A stretch of DNA of 48,632 nucleotides from Planctomycetales bacterium (lineage in GTDB: Bacteria; Omnitrophota; Gorgyraeia; Gygaellales; Profunditerraquicolaceae). Below, piece after piece: positions 1 to 8,152 of the stretch. Location: assembly GCA_005239725.1 (NCBI GenBank), contig SBBM01000033.1, forward strand, positions 1 through 48,632, read 5' to 3'. The notes beneath the pieces were generated by a model. That model saw only the letters and a program-made list of their open reading frames with translations, had not been told where the DNA came from and searched no databases. The position numbers were made by a program, and so were the translations under genes. Position 1 is the first letter of the stretch, and the number at the start of each line of letters is the position of its first letter.

Positions 1-61
1 TAATTTTCTCGGACTTAATTTTTTCGCAAAGCTCTGTTTCATTGGGAAGTAGTATCGCCAT
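1..61 (-). CDS. 5'-partial coding region running off the window (MAILLPNETELCEKIKSEKI...), product unknown
   Basis: ATG at 61 on the minus strand preceded by an AGGAGGAGAGG Shine-Dalgarno sequence; open to the window edge. Confidence 0.5.
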   Translation of the reverse strand, partial: MAILLPNETELCEKIKSEKI

Positions 62-126
62 CTTGCCTCTCCTCCTGGTTAAGTATAGCACATAATATTG
101 ACCCAATCAAAGGGCTAGGGTAATTT

Positions 127-906
127 TTATATATTAGCAAGGTTTGCAAAATCCTGTAAGCTAAGTCTTTCCGGCCTGGCATTTGCATCAACTCCGTATT
201 TTTCAAAAAAGGCATCTAACTTATGCCGCGGTAAAACTCCGTTAAGGCTGTTTCGTAAGGTTTTTCTCCGTTTATTAAACGCCGAACGGATAATCCTAAA
301 AAATGCCTTTTCATCAGCCACTCTCACCGCCGGCTCCTCCCTTACCTTCAAACGTAAAAAACAAGAATCCACTTTCGGAGGAGGGACGAAACAGGTGTTC
401 TTTATAAAAAATAAACTCTCGGACAGAGTATAATACTGTATAAAACAACTGAACGAACCGTAATCTCTTGAGTCCTCTTTAGCAACTATCCTTTTGGCAA
501 ATTCCTTCTGCACGGTAAGGAATATTGTATCAATTCTTTTCCTGAATTTTATCAGATGCTCCAATATGGGGCTGGAAATATAATAAGGGATATTGCCTAT
601 CACTTTTGCTTTTGCCTCATCTAAATACTTCTCCAAATTAAATTTCAAGATATCCTGATTAATAATTTCAATATTTGTATTATCGCTAAGATTCTTTTCG
701 AGGATACCGCACAAAGAACGGTCTATCTCTAACGCGTAAACCTTTCTTACCTTTCCGGCAACCAAGCGCGTTAATTCTCCCCTGCCTGCCCCTATTTCCA
801 GCACAACGTCGGATGGCGTAAGCCCGCAGGAGGCAATTATCTTCCGCAGGATATTCTTATCAATAAGGAAATTCTGGCCTAAACTTTTCCTGGGCCTAAC
901 CGGCAT
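127..906 (-). CDS. rsmA: 16S rRNA (adenine(1518)-N(6)/adenine(1519)-N(6))-dimethyltransferase
   Basis: KSLGQNFLIDKNILRKII, VLEIGAGRGELT, NIPYYISSPIL motifs of the KsgA/RsmA family. Confidence 0.97.
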   Translation of the reverse strand: MPVRPRKSLGQNFLIDKNILRKIIASCGLTPSDVVLEIGAGRGELTRLVAGKVRKVYALEIDRSLCGILEKNLSDNTNIEIINQDILKFNLEKYLDEAKAKVIGNIPYYISSPILEHLIKFRKRIDTIFLTVQKEFAKRIVAKEDSRDYGSFSCFIQYYTLSESLFFIKNTCFVPPPKVDSCFLRLKVREEPAVRVADEKAFFRIIRSAFNKRRKTLRNSLNGVLPRHKLDAFFEKYGVDANARPERLSLQDFANLANI

Positions 907-909
907 AAT

Positions 910-1296
910 CTAAGCTAACATCCCCTTTGCCAGGTTAACCGCCGCATCAAGCTGGTCCAATTTTACCGGCTTGAGAAGGTAGGCAAAGGCATTCAGTTTG
1001 CGCGCAGCTTCCATTTTATCTTTATCGCTAAGGCGCGTAACCATTATACAAACGGCATCCTTATCTATCTCTTTTATTCTCCTTAAGGTTTCGACGCCGT
1101 CAAAGGCCGAATATGGCATATGTATATCTATGAGACAAATGTGCGGTTTCTCCTTCTGGTAAACCTCAACCGCAGATGCGCCATCAGTCACGCCAAATGC
1201 GGTAAAACCTTTTCTTGTAAAAATCTTTTTCACAAAATCCACGATACCCGGCTCATCGTCTACAACTAAAAGTTTTAATTCTGCGCTACTTGCCAT
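910..1296 (-). CDS. Stand-alone response regulator receiver protein
   Basis: VVDDEPGI, LIDIHMP phosphoacceptor region, LLKPV lysine; 128 aa with no output domain. Confidence 0.9.
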   Translation of the reverse strand: MASSAELKLLVVDDEPGIVDFVKKIFTRKGFTAFGVTDGASAVEVYQKEKPHICLIDIHMPYSAFDGVETLRRIKEIDKDAVCIMVTRLSDKDKMEAARKLNAFAYLLKPVKLDQLDAAVNLAKGMLA

Positions 1297-1307
1297 AACT
1301 TCCTCCT

Positions 1308-3437
1308 TTATTTTTTAAAAAGGTTTATTTCGTTATCTATATTATCCTGTTCTTCGGGCGTTATCTCCGTTGTCCGAGGCAGGTCAATAAAAAAGACGGC
1401 GCCCTTACCATCGCCTTCCGATTCCGCCCAAAGCATCCCCTTGTGTCTTTCAATAATTTTTTTCGCATTATATAAGCCCATTCCGGAGCCTTCGCTTGAG
1501 GCCTTGGTTGTAACGAAAGGCTGAAAGATTATCCCCAAATCTTCTTTCTTTACGCCGCAGCCTGTATCGCGGAAAGAAATCCTCGCCCATTTATGGTTAA
1601 CGGTCTCTGCCTTAAGGATAATCGTTTTTTCCTTTGACCGTTGCATGGCATGCAAAGAATTATTGGCCAGAATAACCAACACCTGCATAAGCTGTGGCTT
1701 TTCTCCGCGCACAAAACCCAGCCCTTCGGGTATTTCCTTAATAAAAGTTATGCCTGCGGATTTAAACCTGGGGAAGTAAAGCTGGTTAAAACTTTCAATG
1801 ACATCGTTTATTCTTAAAGGCTTCAATTCCCCGGTTACGGGCCGGCCGAAGTCCCTTATTGCCTCTACCATGGCAGAAACCCTCCAGGCGGAATCTAAAA
1901 TATAAGAAAGCGAACCCTTTATTTCCCTTTCTTTCTTAGGAGACAAATTCAGTTCTTTGAGCAGGGTATTCTCCAAGGTTTCCGCCTGGCCGATAATGGT
2001 ATATATGGGGTTGTCTATTTCGTGGGCAAGCGAATAGGAATAAGTATCCATCTCCTGGAGGCGGGCTACGCGCTGCCTGTCCTCTATCTCTTTCCAGAAA
2101 TTGCAATTTTCGATGGCCAATGCCGTTGAATAAGAAAGGGTTTCAAAAACAAGCATATCATCTGGCGTATACATCCGGTTTTGCGGCTTTGAGCCCAGCA
2201 TCATTATACCCAACAATTCATCTTCCACGAAACAAGGCACGATAAGACTGCAATTCGGGCCTGATTTAAGCAGGTGTTGCAGCTCTTCGCCAAGTAGCGG
2301 CCTCTTGTTGGCAGAAAGCAACTTTACGATAGGCGCATCAAAAGGTATAAATCCTGCAAGTTTACTTTCCGAATCTTCCGGATGGCGATATTTACATCCA
2401 TAGCTTTTATGTAATTCATCTTTCAAATAAAACGCAATATAGTCTACCCTCACGACATCCGCAACAGTTAATACAATAGATTTCAGGAGTTGCCCTAAAT
2501 CGCGTATCCGGGCCATTTCCCGGGAGAGTTCCCTTAATGCCCTTTGATAACGGTGCTGTTCCCTGAGCATGGCCTCTTCAGCCTTTTTTCTCAGGTATTG
2601 GTAAACAATCTGCCCTGTACCCGCCAAGAAGAACATAACCCAGGTCGCCGCCAGCCACCGCCCGTATTCATAGCCCAAGAAGAACGGGATGCCCAGGACT
2701 AAAGCGTACACAACAACAAATATCCCTGCGCGGGTAAGGGCAAGGTTGATATCCATCAGGTTGTATTTAACTATGGCGTAGGCGGTTGCCAGCGTATAAA
2801 GAGTTATGGCGTACGTTCCGTACGGCATGAGAACCGGAATTTCAATATTAAAAGTCGGAAAAAAGTTCGGTACGCCTCCGATGTACGAAAATAAAAGCGG
2901 AAAATAAAAATATTTCATCTGGTTTTTTCTGTGCCCGCTTGCCCGCAAATATTCTTTAAACAATTCAATATTGCCGTAAACCGCCCAGGCAATCCACATC
3001 CAAAAGAACGCGTAATATAACTTCCCGGGATTGATGAAATAGCGGAAAGAAAACTTGGGCACTACCTCTAAAATCAAAAGCGGCGTAGCGTCTAATATGA
3101 CAAATAAACTGCCTAGTATATAAGAAACCGGGATTAACTTTCTCTTCCAGCCTTTGATATTAATCAGGAGAAATATAAAGTGGACAAGGAATATCGGTAT
3201 AAAAACAACGCCTATATGGTTAATCCTCCATAATGCAAGAGCGAGCGATTTGTCGTATCGGGTGATTCCCAGGGCCTCAAAAATACTCCAGAGGAATAAG
3301 CTAAAGGAATAAAGGGCGAACAGTTGGTTCAGCCTTTTATTAAAGCCTTTTAAAAGGACAAATATTCCCAGGCCGCCGTTAAAAATACCGGTTGCCAATA
3401 AAGCGATAAAGTATTGTTTTAGTGTAGAATCAAGCAT
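1308..3437 (-). CDS. Sensor histidine kinase: N-terminal multi-TM (7TM-like) region, GAF-like domain, HisKA/HATPase_c
   Basis: Multiple hydrophobic helices; H-box SLAHEIDNPI; N-box NNSLHAM; G-boxes DTGCGV and GSGMGLYNAKKIIE. Confidence 0.93.
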   Translation of the reverse strand: MLDSTLKQYFIALLATGIFNGGLGIFVLLKGFNKRLNQLFALYSFSLFLWSIFEALGITRYDKSLALALWRINHIGVVFIPIFLVHFIFLLINIKGWKRKLIPVSYILGSLFVILDATPLLILEVVPKFSFRYFINPGKLYYAFFWMWIAWAVYGNIELFKEYLRASGHRKNQMKYFYFPLLFSYIGGVPNFFPTFNIEIPVLMPYGTYAITLYTLATAYAIVKYNLMDINLALTRAGIFVVVYALVLGIPFFLGYEYGRWLAATWVMFFLAGTGQIVYQYLRKKAEEAMLREQHRYQRALRELSREMARIRDLGQLLKSIVLTVADVVRVDYIAFYLKDELHKSYGCKYRHPEDSESKLAGFIPFDAPIVKLLSANKRPLLGEELQHLLKSGPNCSLIVPCFVEDELLGIMMLGSKPQNRMYTPDDMLVFETLSYSTALAIENCNFWKEIEDRQRVARLQEMDTYSYSLAHEIDNPIYTIIGQAETLENTLLKELNLSPKKEREIKGSLSYILDSAWRVSAMVEAIRDFGRPVTGELKPLRINDVIESFNQLYFPRFKSAGITFIKEIPEGLGFVRGEKPQLMQVLVILANNSLHAMQRSKEKTIILKAETVNHKWARISFRDTGCGVKKEDLGIIFQPFVTTKASSEGSGMGLYNAKKIIERHKGMLWAESEGDGKGAVFFIDLPRTTEITPEEQDNIDNEINLFKK

Positions 3438-4218
3438 CTTTCCTTGCTAAATTTGAGGCTATCAACGCCGCCCCCAACGCTCCGATAATCTGGGGGTTTT
3501 CCGGAATATTGACCTTTATATTCGGAAGTTTTGCCTTTATGGCTTCTATGATACCGATATTCTTACCGACCCCTCCTGTTAAAGTCAGGGCGCTGGCTAA
3601 TCTGACCTTATGGGCAAGGCTTAACACCCTGTCTGCCGCGGCATTATGAAGCGCGCGGGCAACATCCTGGCGTGTTTCGCCTTCTGCCAGCAAAGAAACT
3701 ACTTCCGACTCGGCAAATACGGCGCACATACTGCTGATTACTAAATTTTTTTTGGATTCAAGCGACAGCCTCCCGAAATCTTCTACGGTAGTATCCAATG
3801 CCTTTGCCATTTCTTCCAGAAACCTGCCTGTGCCGGCAGCGCACTTATCGTTCATATGGAAATCTACCGCATCCCCTGAATCGCCCAGGCGTATAGCCTT
3901 ACTGTCCTGGCCTCCTACATCAATCACCGTCCTTGTATCCGGGAAAAGAAAATGAGCACCCCTGGCGTGGCAGCTTATTTCTGATACCTCATCGGACTTA
4001 AAAGGTACAATTTTTCTTCCGTAGCCGGTGGCAATCAAATTAGTTATGTCGCCGAATGAAATTTTTGCTTTGTCCAGGACCAATTGTATACATTCCTCGG
4101 CAGCCTTTTTGCTGCTTGCGCCTGTACGCAATATTTGCGAATATAAAATTTTCTTATTTTTATCAATAATAACCGCCTTTGTCGAAACTGAACCTATGTC
4201 AAGCCCCGCAAAAATCAT
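3430..4218 (-). CDS. Acyl-CoA dehydratase activase / BadF-BadG-BcrA-BcrD-HgdC family ATPase
   Basis: GLDIGSVSTKAVIID, DVGGQDSKAI, NDKCAAGTGRFLE and SSMCAVFAESEVVSLLAEG with both [4Fe-4S] cysteines; LTGGVGKN. Confidence 0.94.
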   Translation of the reverse strand: MIFAGLDIGSVSTKAVIIDKNKKILYSQILRTGASSKKAAEECIQLVLDKAKISFGDITNLIATGYGRKIVPFKSDEVSEISCHARGAHFLFPDTRTVIDVGGQDSKAIRLGDSGDAVDFHMNDKCAAGTGRFLEEMAKALDTTVEDFGRLSLESKKNLVISSMCAVFAESEVVSLLAEGETRQDVARALHNAAADRVLSLAHKVRLASALTLTGGVGKNIGIIEAIKAKLPNIKVNIPENPQIIGALGAALIASNLARKDA

Positions 4219-5459
4219 CCCTTAAGCCTTTTCTTTCTGCCTAAAATTTCCACAAAGGCATCTATGCGCGTTTTAATCTGGCCGTCGGAATAATCCCTCC
4301 TGTCTATACAATCGCCGTCTAAAATAAGTACAGGGATGTCTTTGTCGCGGAGGGCATCTTTAAGCATCTGCGTACTTGCGCTTAAAAATCTGCAGCCCCA
4401 ATGGGCAAACTCAACAATCCCGTCTATGCTATAATCAACAACAAAACTTTTGGTAGAATCAAGCCAGCGCTGAACCTCTCCAAATCCGTAATTGCTGAGC
4501 AGCTTCCTTGCCAGGCTTCTGAACGGGTCTTCGGGATCCATCCTTTCCCAATAAACGTGGTTTGCTTCTTCAAAGACGATTGCGGCCCTGTGTTTGCGCT
4601 CTAAATACTCTAAAGGCGCAAGCGTATAATAGGGCCTTAATTGGCGCCAAAGAATCCTGTGCCTTTCTTCATCCAGAGAACCTATCCTGCTATCTACCCT
4701 GCCTTTTAACTCTCTATATAACGTTTCGCAAATCTCTACCATTTCCTTGCAGCCAAAGGTATGGGCAAGCATGATTGCGTAATCTATAGCCTCTCCGCCC
4801 AACATCGGCGTGGGTTTATTCTTTCTTAATTCATTTACTTCAACATAATAATCCCGCGCCTGGTTTGAATACTCGATAGCCGTTTTTAGTTTATTTATAT
4901 TGAATTCCCTTTTGCAATTATCAGCCATCTTCAGCATTATGTTTTCAATCTGCTTAGCCACATAGTCTATAGCGTAAGGGCGGTTGTAATCATAGGGGAC
5001 ATCTATATAATAAAACGGCCTATTATATTTCTTGCTTAAACTATAAAAAGTCTGGGCCGAACCATGGCAATAAAGCGAAGTGGCAATCAAAAAATCAGGC
5101 ATAGGCATATAATTATTTATTACCGCGCCGACTGTGCCGCGTAAAAATGAACAGGTATCCCTTGAGTGGTTATTATCCTCGGCTATTCTCAAGATGTCGT
5201 CGGTAAGATGGGAATTTGCAAACATTGAGACAATACTCTCAGGCGGGAAGGGTACGATATCAAGCGCAAATAATATTTCGCTAGGGACGAAAGAGCTCCT
5301 CCAGGCGACTACGGAATCCTCCTGGTAAGCCTTCCTGAAGAGCTTCCCTGTAAGCGCAGAGCGTAATTTTGTGGCTTGTAAATTGTGATATGGAGAAGGC
5401 TCTTTCTCGCGGCTATTCTTTAATAAGCCGCATAAATTCTTAAACTGACCCTTTCTGAT
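4215..5459 (-). CDS. 2-hydroxyacyl-CoA dehydratase subunit D-like (HgdB/BcrB/DCCP-type) protein, probable non-ATG (ATC) start; the track ORF begins at an internal ATG at 5225
   Basis: The frame stays open upstream of 5225 and encodes AWRSSFVPSEILFALDIVPFPPESIVS, the typical N-terminal family motif. GGAGG followed by a 5-nt spacer and an in-frame ATC at 5459. Cysteine motifs DTCSFLRG, SLYCHG, HWGCRF. Confidence 0.82.
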   Translation of the reverse strand: MRKGQFKNLCGLLKNSREKEPSPYHNLQATKLRSALTGKLFRKAYQEDSVVAWRSSFVPSEILFALDIVPFPPESIVSMFANSHLTDDILRIAEDNNHSRDTCSFLRGTVGAVINNYMPMPDFLIATSLYCHGSAQTFYSLSKKYNRPFYYIDVPYDYNRPYAIDYVAKQIENIMLKMADNCKREFNINKLKTAIEYSNQARDYYVEVNELRKNKPTPMLGGEAIDYAIMLAHTFGCKEMVEICETLYRELKGRVDSRIGSLDEERHRILWRQLRPYYTLAPLEYLERKHRAAIVFEEANHVYWERMDPEDPFRSLARKLLSNYGFGEVQRWLDSTKSFVVDYSIDGIVEFAHWGCRFLSASTQMLKDALRDKDIPVLILDGDCIDRRDYSDGQIKTRIDAFVEILGRKKRLKG

Positions 5460-5485
5460 GTTTCCCTCCAGGATAGACCTTTTAA

Positions 5486-7057
5486 TTATTTATTGCATCC
5501 GGCAGTCTCTCGCCTTGGGTTTCCTGATTTAAGAGTTTCCATGAATGCCTGAATCCGGGTCATAATCTGACCCACGGCAGTCGTGTTGTGCTCTGTCTCG
5601 ATACGCAGGACCGGGATGCCGCAGCCAGACAAAGTTTCTTTTATATCCGGGAATTCAAACAAATACGGGTCGTCAAATTTCAGTATGTGGTATATAACCC
5701 CGCCTATTTTAAATTCCTTTATCAGGTCCAATAAATATTCGGCCCGCTCGTCCTGGCTTACAAAGGTAGCCGACGGCGCCTTAAACTTTATATACCTTTC
5801 CGCAATTGCCGAAATTGGGTCACTGCCTTCCCGGGCTAAGCCAGAAAAATACCTGTACCTTGTGCATAAATCTTCGCAGACAACTATTCCGCCGCAAGAC
5901 TCTATGACATCAAGCAACCATGGTTGATCCTGGAAGCTGCCGGTGAGGAGTATTCTAAAACCCTCCTTTTCACCGGCTTCGGGTTTTATTTTGTCAAGCA
6001 GGTTTGCTAAGGAAATATTAAAACTGTTTTTATCGCCTGTCATCGCTAATTTACAAATCTCGAGGAACTGTTGAGGGGTAACCGGGGGGTTAGCTGTTTT
6101 TCTTAAAGCGTTTAATCCGGTTAAGAGTTTGCGGCTTTTGTTACATATTGAAACTGCTTCGGCAATATTTAGCCCGCTAATTTTAGTCTTGAAATATTTC
6201 TCAATCTCTTCGATTAAAAAGCATATACTCTCTCTGTAATGTATGATTGCGTTTTCATCAAAGCGCTTGGGGATATCAAAAAGGTGGCCGAAAGGCACAT
6301 TGGCATATCTTACCCAGGCATCATAGAGTCTTTTAGTCACATCAGTCGAGCCGCCGATAATTATACCGTCTAAAAAATTATAGTCGCCGTTTAAACCGCA
6401 CTCCAGTACACTTTGCACGTTTGAACACAGATTTCCCGAAAGGTAGGTTTTTGACAGGCTTATAGGTATAGACGCGCCCATAACCCGGTAAGGAATAAAT
6501 CCAGCTGCGATTATTATCTCTTCCGGAACATAGGTATTATTCCATCCCAGGATAGGCAAGCCTTTTTGTATAATAAGGCGTTTATTATATTCGGTTTGCT
6601 TGGCGATAAAATCGTCTATTATTTTCTTGTTGCCGAAGGTTTCCCAAAAATCGGACTTTTCACCCCTCATGCCCTCTTTTACATCAAGGCATTTTTCTAT
6701 TGCATCCAGAAATATATCTTTATCAAAAGGCTTTATCATAAAGCGGTAGATATTAAGCCGTGATACCTTATCGAATACATCGGCATCCGGATATGCGGTG
6801 ATTATCATGAATTTACTCAGGGAGGATTTTGATTCTGCCTGGATTTGCCTTATCTTTTCTATGGTCTGGATACCATCAAAATCAGGCATTCTCAGGTCGG
6901 TGATGATGAGATTAAAAGATATATTCTTTATTACCTCCAGTGCCTTTTTGCCGTCGTCAATAACGGTCAGTTCGTAGCCTTCCTTTATCAGTAATTTTTC
7001 AATGGCGCGCAGGACAATTTCATTGTCATCTATCAGGAGGACTTTGCCTTTCCCCAT
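5486..7057 (-). CDS. Response regulator receiver domain fused to a 2-hydroxyacyl-CoA dehydratase (HgdB-like) domain
   Basis: N-terminal receiver (LLIDDNEI, LIITDLRMP, MIITA, MIKPF); C-terminal GWNNTYVPEEIIIAAGFIPYRV, NLCSNVQSVLECG, VVCEDLCTRYRYF, VIYHILKFDDPYLFEFP. Confidence 0.9.
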   Translation of the reverse strand: MGKGKVLLIDDNEIVLRAIEKLLIKEGYELTVIDDGKKALEVIKNISFNLIITDLRMPDFDGIQTIEKIRQIQAESKSSLSKFMIITAYPDADVFDKVSRLNIYRFMIKPFDKDIFLDAIEKCLDVKEGMRGEKSDFWETFGNKKIIDDFIAKQTEYNKRLIIQKGLPILGWNNTYVPEEIIIAAGFIPYRVMGASIPISLSKTYLSGNLCSNVQSVLECGLNGDYNFLDGIIIGGSTDVTKRLYDAWVRYANVPFGHLFDIPKRFDENAIIHYRESICFLIEEIEKYFKTKISGLNIAEAVSICNKSRKLLTGLNALRKTANPPVTPQQFLEICKLAMTGDKNSFNISLANLLDKIKPEAGEKEGFRILLTGSFQDQPWLLDVIESCGGIVVCEDLCTRYRYFSGLAREGSDPISAIAERYIKFKAPSATFVSQDERAEYLLDLIKEFKIGGVIYHILKFDDPYLFEFPDIKETLSGCGIPVLRIETEHNTTAVGQIMTRIQAFMETLKSGNPRRETAGCNK

Positions 7058-7119
7058 CTGATTGCCTTTCTTTTATGCCTATTTTGTATCTATTTGAAAT
7101 AGCGATAGTTATAAAAAAT

Positions 7120-7148
7120 ATGGTAAGTCTTTATTTGCGCTTTGTCAA
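7120..7148 (-). promoter_or_regulatory. Candidate sigma70 promoter (TTGACA-N17-TACCAT) for the receiver-HgdB operon; -35 overlaps the pdxA stop codon
   Basis: 6/6 -35 hexamer, 17-nt spacer, 4/6 -10; about 60 nt upstream of the first ORF. Confidence 0.5.
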
Positions 7149-8152
7149 GCAAAAAGACCTGAATGTCTTACGCAAGTTACGGAAAGCTTGATGGCTTCAA
7201 TCAGAGACACTGGATTGGCTACATTTGTTGCGGCAATATCAAAGGCAGTGCCGTGCAGGGGAGAGGTCCTTATAAAGGGCAGGCCTAAAGTCATGTTAAC
7301 GCCGGTAAGTCCGCCGGATAACTTCAGGGGGATGAGCGCCTGGTCATGGTACATCGCGATTACACAATCATATTTCTTCTCTTTTGCCCTGAGTATGGCA
7401 ATATCCGAAGGCATTGGCCCGTCAATACCTCCAAGGCGCGCTTTTAGTTTTTCCAAAACCGGCTTGATAATCTTCTGCTCTTCATCTCCAATAACACCGT
7501 TATCAGAGGCATGGGGATTAAGGCCGCATACCGCTATTTTTGGCTTTCTAATTAAAAATAATTCTTTTAACGCATTATGAGTCAACAGGATAGTGTTAAA
7601 TACCTTGTCTTTAGTTATTTTTTGCGGCACATCTTTTAGCGGCACATGCGTAGTCGCCAGGCTGATTTTAAGGATGTTATTCAGGAGCATCATCACAACA
7701 TCCTTTGTATGCGTTTGTTTTGCCAGGTATTCCGTGTGCCCGGAATATTTAAAACCGGACAAAGCCGTTGCTTCCTTGGAAATAGGGCAGGTCACCAGAG
7801 AGTCGATTTCCTTATTCTTAAGTAGCTCCAGCGCTTTATCAAGGTATTGTATGGATGCCCTCCCGTATTCTGCCTTTATCCTGCCAAACCGGAAATTTTT
7901 ATGCGCCACATTATTTAAATCGACAAATTTGACACCTGTTGGCCGTTGCCCGTTATCCCTTATCCGCTTGTTCATTAGTCTATTAGCCAGTTTGAATACA
8001 AACTCGTCGCCGATAATTACAAACTCAGCGCTTCCTTTGAGTATTTTTAAGGATTTCGCGATTATCTGCGGGCCGATACCCGAAGGGTCACCCATGGTAA
8101 TGCCTATTTTAATTTTATAGGATTTTGATAAAGGCATCTTCTTTAAGTTCAT
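7145..8152 (-). CDS. pdxA: 4-hydroxythreonine-4-phosphate dehydrogenase
   Basis: IGITMGDPSGIGPQI, CPISKEA, GHTEYLA, MYHDQALIPLK, GLPFIRTSPLHGTAFDIA. Confidence 0.97.
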   Translation of the reverse strand: MNLKKMPLSKSYKIKIGITMGDPSGIGPQIIAKSLKILKGSAEFVIIGDEFVFKLANRLMNKRIRDNGQRPTGVKFVDLNNVAHKNFRFGRIKAEYGRASIQYLDKALELLKNKEIDSLVTCPISKEATALSGFKYSGHTEYLAKQTHTKDVVMMLLNNILKISLATTHVPLKDVPQKITKDKVFNTILLTHNALKELFLIRKPKIAVCGLNPHASDNGVIGDEEQKIIKPVLEKLKARLGGIDGPMPSDIAILRAKEKKYDCVIAMYHDQALIPLKLSGGLTGVNMTLGLPFIRTSPLHGTAFDIAATNVANPVSLIEAIKLSVTCVRHSGLFA

